From contig JALORV010000023.1 in NCBI GenBank assembly GCA_025458735.1, positions 1-7,933 on the forward strand: 7,933 nt of DNA, read 5' to 3'. Of the stretch, positions 1-6,368 are shown piece after piece. Made by a program: the position numbers and the translations under genes. The stretch's first letter is position 1. Each line of letters starts with the position of its first letter. The notes beneath the pieces are model-generated. The model was not told the origin of the DNA, did no database searches, and saw only the letters and a list, made by a program, of their open reading frames with translations. Origin of the DNA: Burkholderiaceae bacterium (lineage in GTDB: Bacteria > Pseudomonadota > Gammaproteobacteria > Burkholderiales > Burkholderiaceae).

Positions 1-392
1 CGTTCGCTACGCTCAAACAGGATGCGCCAGAAGTGTCTACGAGGCTCGCTGCGCTCGCGGGCCATGAACCCTGCGCTCCTCGGCGCTTCAGACGCACGCC
101 GCGTCGCACCCGGACAGCCCTTTGCAGCAGGCATGGGTGGTTCTCGATGAGCGCTACGACGGTGGGTTGAGCGGCAGGCGGCGCGCTGATGTCGACGAAC
201 AGAGAACGAACACGAACGACGGCAACGGGCCAACGCGAGACCATCAACCCGCCACGAGATCCCGGACGCAAGGCGTTGCAGCCCTTGGCCAGAACGGCCG
301 CCGCCTGGTCGACGCCCAGGAAGACGCCGACTCTCGAAGGGGCGGGCACTCCCTTGCGCCGCGCAACCGGGACAGCAGCGGGGCACACCCCC
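1..392. other. Gene-poor, apparently decayed stretch
   Basis: No intact gene can be supported here. Open frames exist on both strands, but they are Arg/Pro/Ala-rich and look like GC-driven chance frames. On the minus strand, roughly 350 down to 240, one frame reads like the C-terminal end of an HpcH/HpaI-type aldolase: a GVFLG motif, then AAAVLAKGCNAL, then a Gly-Ser/Gly-Leu-Met stretch. It has no start and no family upstream part. The first 60 bases contain short repeats of the kind gctcgc-tgc-gctcgc. Together with the broken isomerase beside it, this looks like a region of gene erosion. Confidence 0.5.
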
Positions 393-798
393 CTAGAACG
401 GCCCGCTGCCCAGCCAGCGCTCGAGCTGCGCCTTGCGGTCGTTGCCCCAGAAGGGCTCGCCGTCGACGATGAAGAAGGGCGCGCCGAAGACCCGCGTCGT
501 TCTCGGTCTTCAGCCGCTGCTTCCAGGGGGCGTCGTTCCAGGCCGCCTCGGCGGCGTCGGCGTCCAGGCCGCTCTCAGCCGCCAGGGCTTTCAACGCCAC
601 GGGGTCGCTGAGCAGCACACCACGTGTCCAGTAGGCGCGAAAAGCGGCACGCGCCCAGTCGGCGGCGGCTTGCGGCGACACCGTGTCGTGCCGGCCATGG
701 CGTGCGGCCAGCGCGTCGACCCATTCGTTGGCAATATACGAGTAGGGCGAGGAGAAGTCGAACCAGAAGTCGACGGCGGTGCGGGGGGCGGGGTTCAT
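393..798 (-). pseudogene. Broken 2-hydroxychromene-2-carboxylate isomerase / DsbA-like (GST-kappa class) gene
   Basis: Intact relatives are about 200-residue thioredoxin-fold enzymes that isomerise 2-hydroxychromene-2-carboxylate with glutathione in naphthalene-type degradation, or uncharacterised DsbA-like oxidoreductases. The start at 798 begins MNPAP and runs into VDFWFDFSSPYSYIA, the family's N-terminal strand with the Ser expected to activate glutathione. After residue 36 (ALAARHGR) the sequence jumps directly to the late helical part (ARAAFRAYWTRG, then DPVALKALAAESGLDADA), so roughly 65-70 residues of the family core are missing, with the junction near 685-690. A second lesion at about 490-495 shifts the frame. 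Past it, the shifted frame restores the family C-terminus (VFGAPFFIVDGEPFWGNDR, then QLERWLGSGPF) and stops at 393-395. Two independent lesions make a non-functional remnant very likely. Confidence 0.85.
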
Positions 799-1027
799 GG
801 CCGCACGATAAACCCGGCCGCGCAGGCCGTCCATCGGGCGCCCGCGCGTGGCCCCCGGTGCCGGCGCCGTCACGTCACGCAACACCAGGGCGGGCAGAAG
901 ACGCATCGGCATCCAGCAAGACTCGATGCTTCACGCGGTCTTCTCCTGGTGCATCACCCGGTCTGAAACGGACCGTCAGGCCCGGCGCGTGCTGGCGGCC
1001 AAGCGGCGGCGGGGAAGGCCTAGCCCT
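799..1027. other. Intergenic stretch, no gene seen
   Basis: This lies between the small gene ending at 1028 and the broken isomerase. The only gene-like hint is a 19-codon minus-strand frame starting GTG (KHRVLLDADAS...) about 8 bases after an AGGAG-like sequence, around 880-945. It is too short and too unremarkable to call. No promoter or terminator is convincing. Confidence 0.4.
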
Positions 1028-1249
1028 TCATCCGTCCCGCGCGCTCATCTGCCGGGCGATCGGGTCGTCGCTGCCGTGCTCGGGATCGCGGAAGTGCTGC
1101 AGCAGGAACTCCTCGTCGGTCGGGGACAGATCGAAGCGAAGGCTTGCCTCCTCGATGATCCTGGCGTCCCGCGACGGCTGCTCGGCCAGCCACCGGACCG
1201 CTCGACGCAGGCCCTCGTGCTCGGGCAGCAGCGAGCCTGCCGTCTTCAT
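1028..1249 (-). CDS. Small conserved-looking protein of unknown function, 73 aa
   Basis: The product is a small, soluble, acidic protein with no signal peptide or membrane segment. It begins MKTAGSLLPEHEGLRRAVRW and is mostly helical by appearance. Its core EEASLRFDLSPTDEEFLL has a balanced composition unlike the chance frames nearby. I recall similar unnamed proteins with LLPEHEGLRRAV...RFDLSP.DEEFLL in Betaproteobacteria but cannot attach a function. The frame stays open upstream to 1342, but that extension is encoded by a 9-bp tandem repeat (LHGLHGLHG) and is probably untranslated, so ATG at 1249 was chosen. The ribosome-binding site before it is weak. It lies 157 bp downstream of, and in the same orientation as, the leader-bearing effector-like gene. 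A functional link, including an immunity role, is possible but unsupported. Confidence 0.65.
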   Translation of the reverse strand: MKTAGSLLPEHEGLRRAVRWLAEQPSRDARIIEEASLRFDLSPTDEEFLLQHFRDPEHGSDDPIARQMSARDG

Positions 1250-1301
1250 GATCGCGCGGCGCCCGTCGCCGCGATCAGCGACCCGGAAAAGACACGGGCC
1301 G

Positions 1302-1328
1302 TGAAGACCATGAAGACCATGAAGACCG
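1302..1328. repeat. Three tandem copies of a 9-bp unit (tgaagacca)
   Basis: The unit tgaagacca occurs at 1302-1310 and 1311-1319, and a third copy with one change (tgaagaccg) at 1320-1328. It sits in the gap between the small gene and the effector-like gene. It would encode Leu-His-Gly repeats if the small gene's frame were extended upstream, which is a reason to prefer the shorter start. Confidence 0.8.
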
Positions 1329-1346
1329 AAATGTGCCTGCACTGCA

Positions 1347-1362
1347 GCGCTGTGAACAGCGC
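1347..1362. other. Inverted repeat gcgctg-TGAA-cagcgc downstream of effector-like gene
   Basis: A perfect 6-bp stem with a 4-base loop lies 44 bp beyond the stop codon of the minus-strand gene at 1407. It could form a transcript 3'-end hairpin. No T-run follows in either direction, so it is not a textbook intrinsic terminator. It could equally be a short operator for the small gene, whose start lies about 100 bp further on. Confidence 0.35.
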
Positions 1363-1406
1363 GTGTTCATCGGGCGCGCCTGCGGCCGTGGGTGGCCTGC
1401 GCTGCC

Positions 1407-3035
1407 TCATCGTTTCGCAAACGTGGCAAAGGTGTCGATCTTGTTCTGCGCCGCGAAGGTGCGTTCATAGTCCTGCAGCGCTTCCTCGTCGGCGCCTTCC
1501 TCGGGCTCTGCCACGACCGCGGTGTTCAGCAGCATGCGGGTACCTTCCTGGTAGACCACGGTGTCGACGGAAGGGTCGCTTTCCTTCAGCCGCAGCGCGC
1601 CCCAGATGTCGATCACGAACTCGTCGCCCTGCAGCGCGTCGCCGAAGGCCGGCGTCTTGCCTGGTTCCTGGTTGGCCAGCACATACCAGTGGCCGTGCTG
1701 CTTGGGGTCGCCCTGCTTGATGACCGTGAGCGACGACTTGAAGGCCGCGTTGCCGCGCAGCGTGGCGACGATGATGGCGGTGGACTGATCGCACCAGATC
1801 GGCACCTTGCCTTCATCGTCACCGCCTCGGGTCGGCGCCATCGGGTGGGCCAGCAACTGCTCGCCCTTGTACTGCCAGAACTCGGGGCGCTTCCACACTT
1901 CCTCCTGCGGGTTCAGCCGGGCCACTTCGCTCCTGTCTTTTTCACCCAGGTGCCGCGCCAGCTGCTTGACGAGGTCCCACTTCGAGGTTTCGGGGTCCAT
2001 GTAGGCCTCGCGGAACGGCTCCTCTTCGGGGATCTCCTCGATCAGCCGGTCGACCAGATCCTTCTTGCTCAACTGCTTCAGGTCCTCCTCGCGCTGCCGC
2101 TGTCTGTCCAGCGTCTCCTTCTGGCGCTCGCTCGATGCCTTGCCCAGGCTCTCGGACACGCCCAGCTCGCGCAGGCCCCAGGACTCCGCCTCTCCGGCCT
2201 TGGTGCCGGCCTCCTTGATCAGCTCATCGCGGTTTGCCACCTCTTCGCCCATGTGCTGGCCGATGGTATGCGTCTCCAGGTAGGGGTCGAGCAGCGCGCG
2301 CGCCAGCGCGATGTCCTTCTCGACCTGGGTCGGCGGCTGGGGCATGGGCACGTGCTCGCCCTGAACCTCCTCCTGCTCGGACTCCGACTCGACGGCGTCC
2401 AGGAGCTCGGGCACGGGTTCCGGTCCGAATTCGGGCTCGACCGCCGCCGGGTCGACATTGGCGCGCGCCATGTAGCCTTCGTAGACCTTGCCGTCCGGCT
2501 TGGTGTACTGCACCCAGACATAGACGCCGTCGCCGGTGGCACGGTCGAGGTCGACCATCACCTGGGCCCCCACGGGCACCGTGATCTTGATGCCGCTGCG
2601 AAAGAGGCCGCCGCTTCGTACCACCAGTTCGTCGGCCTCGCCCTGGTCGACCTTCTTGGCATTGGACTTGTGTATGCCGGCGCCGCCGGGCTTGATCACG
2701 GTGGCCGCCTGCGGCGCGCGCTGCAGCACGTCCGCGCTGCCTCGGCGGACCTGCATGACGGCCTCTGGGCCTTGCCGCTGGAGGGTCGGCGCTCCGCGGT
2801 CGGCGAGGGCCTCGCGCTGCGCCGGCATGAAACGGCCCTGCAGCGCTTCCTCTTCCTCGCTATCCGTGAGCTGACGCGCGCCGAAGGCCGATTGCAGCAG
2901 CTGGCGCTGCGCCAGCTGCCGTGGGCTGTGGTCAAACAGCCCCACCTGGGCGCCGCCCGCACCGGACCTGTCGTCGCGCAGGGCCGCTGCCCGGCCGAGC
3001 GCCGGTCGAGGCGACGGGATATGTGCGGGGTCCAT
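1407..3035 (-). CDS. Candidate effector: DUF4157-type leader, SH3-like segment and C-terminal papain-like Cys-His-Asp domain, 542 aa
   Basis: No named family is recognised for the whole protein. Residues about 31-95 (FDHSPRQLAQRQLLQSAFG, then EEEEALQGRF, then TLQRQ) match the low-complexity leader typical of DUF4157 ('eCIS core') proteins associated with extracellular contractile injection systems. The DUF4157 core with its HExxH metal site does not follow. Instead come an SH3-like segment (about 132-196: VYVWVQY, then GKVYEGYMARANV), an acidic Pro/Glu hinge (197-235), and a charged helical stretch with coiled-coil character (about 240-405). The C-terminal module has Cys415 in WCDQSTA at a likely helix start, His449 in HGHWYVLAN on a strand, and Asp476 in FVIDIWG. 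That order and setting fit papain-like proteases, deamidases or transglutaminase-fold toxins. There is no signal peptide or membrane segment. The start at 3035 is set by AGGAG nine bases upstream, although the frame extends to 3260. The reading frame is intact. Leader match is fairly sure; catalytic fold is inference; substrate is unknown. Confidence 0.8.
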   Translation of the reverse strand: MDPAHIPSPRPALGRAAALRDDRSGAGGAQVGLFDHSPRQLAQRQLLQSAFGARQLTDSEEEEALQGRFMPAQREALADRGAPTLQRQGPEAVMQVRRGSADVLQRAPQAATVIKPGGAGIHKSNAKKVDQGEADELVVRSGGLFRSGIKITVPVGAQVMVDLDRATGDGVYVWVQYTKPDGKVYEGYMARANVDPAAVEPEFGPEPVPELLDAVESESEQEEVQGEHVPMPQPPTQVEKDIALARALLDPYLETHTIGQHMGEEVANRDELIKEAGTKAGEAESWGLRELGVSESLGKASSERQKETLDRQRQREEDLKQLSKKDLVDRLIEEIPEEEPFREAYMDPETSKWDLVKQLARHLGEKDRSEVARLNPQEEVWKRPEFWQYKGEQLLAHPMAPTRGGDDEGKVPIWCDQSTAIIVATLRGNAAFKSSLTVIKQGDPKQHGHWYVLANQEPGKTPAFGDALQGDEFVIDIWGALRLKESDPSVDTVVYQEGTRMLLNTAVVAEPEEGADEEALQDYERTFAAQNKIDTFATFAKR

Positions 3036-3322
3036 CGTGGCATGCTCCTGCGGGGGTCGAGCCCGCAGCTTAGCGATGTCAGGCCGAACCTGCCACCGGG
3101 AGTGCAGCGATGTCCCCCAGTGCGTGCGCGGCTCCCTGCCACCCCGGGGCCGCACGGGCGAGTCCTGCGCGCGAATCGCTGCGTCACCCCTGGGAAAGAG
3201 CGCGGCATTCCTCGCTGCATTGACGCAGCGCAGCACCACGGCGTCCAGGTCCAGTACCACGGGCCACCGCGGCCCGCAGGCAGGCCTCCGCGCGCCGGCC
3301 GGCCCGGCGCGGGTCCTGGGGA
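3036..3322. other. Divergent intergenic region with inverted repeat
   Basis: This gap separates the minus-strand effector-like gene from the plus-strand PEP-CTERM gene, so it should hold both promoters. I could not pick a convincing -35/-10 pair or a sigma-54 site. It contains a perfect inverted repeat, cgctgc-ATTGAC-gcagcg, at 3213-3230, which could be an operator or hairpin. Confidence 0.4.
3045..3049 (-). promoter_or_regulatory. Ribosome-binding site AGGAG of the effector-like gene
   Basis: On the minus strand AGGAG lies nine bases before the ATG at 3035. It decides the start against the longer open frame, whose upstream codons are Arg/Ala-rich and do not resemble the leader. Confidence 0.75.
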
Positions 3323-4354
3323 TTGCCGACTGCGTTTGAGCCTCCTAGGCTCGAGTTTCCTGCCACTGGCTTTCGAGGGGGCAAGACAAAGCCAGGTGCT
3401 CTCCTCCTCTTGCTGGCGCTGACGCTGGCAAGCGGGTTGCCGATCTGGGCCGCCCCGCACTCGCAGGTCTCGACCCGCGCCTACGGGAATTCCAACATCA
3501 ACCCGCCCTCGCCGATCTACGACGCCGAGTCCCTCTCGAGCAGCACAGGCGCGCCCCTGACCTCGTTCTCGTCGATGACCGCCAGCGATGCGCTGTGGTG
3601 GCTGTCGTCCGCTTCGCGCGCCCACGTCCAGCCCGGCCTGATCCAGCTGTACGGCGGCGACGCGGCCTCCGCCGTCCACGCTTGGCCCTCCACCAGCACC
3701 TATGTGACGGCCATCGCCCAGACCACCACCAGCGCGCGCTGGGACGACAGTTTCATCATCGATGGCGGCGCCCTCAACGGCACGGTCGGCCATCTCGTCG
3801 CCGGCTTTCAGGTGAGCGGCACGTTGGTCTCGATCTACGACGGCTCGGTCAACAGCGACGCCCGCATGGACCAGCAGTACCGTGCCTGGCTGCACCTGAG
3901 CAACTCAGCAACGGGACAGGACGTCTTCGAGAAGGGTGGGCAGCGCCACGTGGCCGACTATCTGGGCGACCGCTGGCTCGCCACCGACATGCCTTATCGC
4001 GCACCTGGCCTGTGGACCATCGCCATCGACTTCGAGTTCGGCACGCCGATCCAGGTCGACATCTGGGGCCACGTCGCCAGCAGCGTCAAATCCTATGCCT
4101 GCCCTCTCGGCACCTGCGTGCCGATGTCCAACATCGGCTCGACGGTGGACCTCGGACACACGATGTTCTGGGACGGCTTCCTCGGCGTGACCGATTCTTC
4201 CGGAAGTCCGGTGAACGATTATTCGCTGAGTTCCGATTCCGGTTTCGACTACCGCCACTCCGCGGTCCCGGTGCCGGAGCCCTCGGCCCCCCTGATGATG
4301 CTTGTCGGGCTGGGGCTCGTCGGCGGCCTGGCGCGCCGGCGCCTCCTCGGGTAA
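3323..4354 (+). CDS. PEP-CTERM sorting-domain secreted protein
   Basis: This is a predicted exported protein, processed and anchored or released by an exosortase; such proteins commonly belong to exopolysaccharide or biofilm matrix systems. An N-terminal hydrophobic segment (GALLLLLALTLASGLPIWA, residues about 25-43) is a signal peptide with a likely cut before AAP or APH. The body is Ser/Thr/Asp-rich and beta-type by appearance (DSFIIDGGALNGTVG, then GFQVSGTL, then IAIDFEFGTPIQVDIWG), with a YACPLGTC pair that could form a disulfide. The C-terminus is the classic tripartite tag: VPEP (317-320), a hydrophobic helix (321-336) and RRR (338-340). The passenger's function is not recognised. The start is a problem: TTG at 3323 is the only in-frame start ahead of the signal peptide. 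It gives an unusually long n-region with no good Shine-Dalgarno, whereas a GAGGGG sits later at 3375-3380 with no in-frame start after it. No exosortase gene is in the window. Confidence 0.88.
   Translation: MPTAFEPPRLEFPATGFRGGKTKPGALLLLLALTLASGLPIWAAPHSQVSTRAYGNSNINPPSPIYDAESLSSSTGAPLTSFSSMTASDALWWLSSASRAHVQPGLIQLYGGDAASAVHAWPSTSTYVTAIAQTTTSARWDDSFIIDGGALNGTVGHLVAGFQVSGTLVSIYDGSVNSDARMDQQYRAWLHLSNSATGQDVFEKGGQRHVADYLGDRWLATDMPYRAPGLWTIAIDFEFGTPIQVDIWGHVASSVKSYACPLGTCVPMSNIGSTVDLGHTMFWDGFLGVTDSSGSPVNDYSLSSDSGFDYRHSAVPVPEPSAPLMMLVGLGLVGGLARRRLLG
3338..3352. other. Inverted repeat gagcct-CCT-aggctc at the 5' end of the PEP-CTERM gene
   Basis: A perfect 6-bp inverted repeat with a 3-base spacer lies just after the only available TTG start and before the signal-peptide codons. 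If translation really begins further downstream, this would be 5' leader and could be an operator or a hairpin near the translation start. Role unproven. Confidence 0.35.
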
Positions 4355-4358
4355 CCAT

Positions 4359-4381
4359 CCTCCGGAAGAGCCGGGGGGTTT
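4359..4381 (+). terminator. Possible terminator of the PEP-CTERM gene
   Basis: A hairpin begins four bases after the stop codon: cctccgg pairs with ccggggg around the loop aagag (7 bp, one G-U), followed by a G and a short TTT. The U-tract is weak, so it is only a candidate. A second inverted repeat, ttggacg with cgtccaa at 4380-4400 (7-bp stem, 7-base loop), follows at once and may help separate the two converging genes. Confidence 0.35.
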
Positions 4382-4472
4382 GGACGCCGGAGCCGTCCAA
4401 TGTGGCTGCGACGGTGCGCCTGGGGGCCTTCGCGCTGGCAGCTCACGGCGGGCCCGGGTCGCCCTGCGCTCG

Positions 4473-6296
4473 TCAAGCCGGCGCCTCTCGCTCCGACGCC
4501 GCCCGGGCGAGCCAGTGCGCGAGCATCGCGTAGAGCTGGCGCGCCTGCAGCGGCTTGGGCAGGTGATCGGACATGCCCGCATCGAGAAAGCGCTCACGGT
4601 CGGCGCTGAAGGCGTCGGCCGTCAGCGCGATGATGGGCGTGTGCCGATGGGGCGCGAGCGCGCGGATGCGCCGCGTGGCCTCGACGCCGTCGAGCTTCGG
4701 CATGTGCACGTCCATCAGGATGATGTCGTAGCCGACGCCGCCCGCCACGCGCTCCAGCGCCTGCAGGCCGTCGGCCGCGTCGTCGGGTTCGAGGCCGACG
4801 GCGCCCAGTTGCGCGCGCGCGACGATGCGGTTGACCTCGTTGTCGTCCACCACCAGCACACGGCTGCCGGCGAAGGCCGTGCGCAGCAGGTGCTCGGCCG
4901 TGTCCGCGCCGCCGGTCAGCCCGACATCGTCCTCGGCGCCCGGCGCCGCCGGCGCGGCCGGCAGCCGGGCGGTGAACCAGAACAGGCTGCCGGCACCGGG
5001 CTCGCTGCGCAGCCCGATCTCGCCGCCCATCGCGTGCACGAGGTAGCGGTTGATGGTCAGCCCGAGGCCGCTGCCCGCGCGGGCACGCTGCAGCGCCGGC
5101 CCGACCTGCTCGAAGGGCTCGAAGATGCGCGCCCTGTCGGCCTCGGGCACGCCGGGCCCGCTGTCCTCGATCTCGAAGCGGTACAGGCCGGCGGCGTCGT
5201 CGAGCGCTCGGCAGCGCAGCGAGACCGCACCGCGGTTCGCGAACTTGATCGCGTTGGCGGCGAAGTTGAGCAGCACCTGCCCGAGGCGCGTCGGGTCGCC
5301 GACGACGCGCCGGCTGGCGTCGACGTCGAGCTCGCCGGTCAGCTCGAGACCCTTGCGGCGCGCCTCCTCCCGCAACATCCCGAGCACGCGCGAGAAGACA
5401 TTGCCCAGGTGCATCTCCACCGCCGCCAGCTCGATCTTGCCGCTCTCGATCTTGGAGATGTCGAGCACGTTGTTGACCAGCGCGAGCAGGTGGTCGGACG
5501 CCTGCGTCACGAGCGCCAGCCGCTCGCGCGCTGCGGGCTCGGCGACCTCTCGCCACAGCACTTCCGACAGGCCGAGGATCGCGTGCAGCGGCGTGCGGAT
5601 CTCGTGGCTCATGCTGGCGAGGAAGTCGCCCTTGGCCCGGCTCGCCCGCTCGGCGGCCTCCTTGGCGAGCTGCAGTTCGCGCGTACGCTGCGCGACCTTG
5701 GCCTCGAGCTCGTCGTTGGCGCGCTTCAGGCGCTCGCGCAGCGCGACTTCCTCGAGCCAGCTGCGGTGCATCTCGCCGACGACGAAGTAGAACAGCATGC
5801 CGCCGAGCACGATCCCAATCCAGGTCGTGCCGAACTGCAGCAGCGCGATCGTCGGTGCCGGTGGCGGCAGCAGCCCGGCCGCGCCGAGCAGGAACAGGCC
5901 GAGCATGATGGCCAGCGCGAGCACCGTGGCCAGCACCATCTGGCGCAGCCCGAGCAGCCATCCGGCAAAGGCGACGAGCGTGAGATAGAGGTTGCTCGCG
6001 GCCGAGCGGAAGCCTCCCGTCGCATAGCAGACCAGCGTGATCGCGGCGAAACCGCTCCAGACCAGCACCTGCGCCGCGGCGCCGACGCGCCCGCGCCGGC
6101 ACAGCAGGTTGGCCGCAACCATGCCGGCCAGCACCCCGAGATTGGCCACCAGGCGACGCCACTCGGTCATGCCGCGCCACTCGAGCACGGCGATCGCGAT
6201 CAGCGCGAAACCGCCCGCGACCCATGTCGCCAGCCGGATGAACTGGCTGCGCCGCTCCTCTTGCAGCGTGAAGCCCGGCGGCGAGGTCTCTGGCAT
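4473..6296 (-). CDS. Membrane hybrid histidine kinase with C-terminal receiver domain, 607 aa
   Basis: This two-component sensor autophosphorylates a histidine and can pass phosphate to its own receiver. About six hydrophobic helices fall at residues 19-39, 49-66, 73-92, 103-116, 119-140 and 150-173, with no large periplasmic loop, suggesting sensing within or near the membrane. A coiled coil (about 175-225) leads to HisKA with His231 in SHEIRTPLH. The ATPase domain shows the N box (Asn348 in NFAANAIKF), G1 (Asp378 in DSGPGVP) and G2 (GSGLGL, 408-413). The receiver holds the acidic pair Asp484/Asp485, phospho-acceptor Asp529 (MDVHMP), Thr559 and Lys581, so kinase and receiver look functional. 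There is no HPt or output domain, so a separate phosphotransfer protein or response regulator is needed; none is in the window. ATG at 6296 was chosen for its GGAG (6306-6309, nine-base gap) over the GTG at 6314. The gene lies 72 bp downstream of the racemase gene, possibly in one transcript. Confidence 0.93.
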   Translation of the reverse strand: MPETSPPGFTLQEERRSQFIRLATWVAGGFALIAIAVLEWRGMTEWRRLVANLGVLAGMVAANLLCRRGRVGAAAQVLVWSGFAAITLVCYATGGFRSAASNLYLTLVAFAGWLLGLRQMVLATVLALAIMLGLFLLGAAGLLPPPAPTIALLQFGTTWIGIVLGGMLFYFVVGEMHRSWLEEVALRERLKRANDELEAKVAQRTRELQLAKEAAERASRAKGDFLASMSHEIRTPLHAILGLSEVLWREVAEPAARERLALVTQASDHLLALVNNVLDISKIESGKIELAAVEMHLGNVFSRVLGMLREEARRKGLELTGELDVDASRRVVGDPTRLGQVLLNFAANAIKFANRGAVSLRCRALDDAAGLYRFEIEDSGPGVPEADRARIFEPFEQVGPALQRARAGSGLGLTINRYLVHAMGGEIGLRSEPGAGSLFWFTARLPAAPAAPGAEDDVGLTGGADTAEHLLRTAFAGSRVLVVDDNEVNRIVARAQLGAVGLEPDDAADGLQALERVAGGVGYDIILMDVHMPKLDGVEATRRIRALAPHRHTPIIALTADAFSADRERFLDAGMSDHLPKPLQARQLYAMLAHWLARAASEREAPA

Positions 6297-6305
6297 GGCG
6301 GTCGA

Positions 6306-6309
6306 CTCC
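6306..6309 (-). promoter_or_regulatory. Ribosome-binding site GGAG of the histidine kinase gene
   Basis: GGAG lies nine bases before the ATG at 6296 and favours it over the upstream in-frame GTG at 6314, which has no Shine-Dalgarno in front of it. Confidence 0.6.
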
Positions 6310-6368
6310 GGCACGAGGGTGGCGTGGCGCAGTGCATCCTACTCGCCGCCGCCGGGTCGGCCCGGTCG

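Noticed and set aside
1350..1360. CTGTGAACAG as a LexA (SOS) box
   Set aside because: The spacing between CTGT and ACAG is two bases, not the eight of the classical site; it is just the inner part of the hairpin.
2220..2270. HMGEE in the effector-like protein as a zinc-peptidase HExxH site
   Set aside because: The order is wrong (no His-Glu-x-x-His) and the DUF4157 core surrounding such a site is absent.
1392..3422. A 676-codon plus-strand open frame opposite the effector-like gene
   Set aside because: The translation is Leu/His/Arg/Gly-rich with no domain logic, typical of the antisense of a high-GC gene; the minus-strand product has motifs, an SD and a sensible composition.
2696..3895. 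A 399-codon minus-strand frame spanning the divergent region
   Set aside because: It overlaps both the effector-like gene out of frame and the PEP-CTERM gene antisense; it is low-complexity Arg/Gly-rich.
6351..6366. ccggg-tcgg-cccgg as a terminator between racemase and kinase
   Set aside because: The stem is only 5 bp with no U-tract, it lies right at the racemase stop region, and such short palindromes are common at this GC content.
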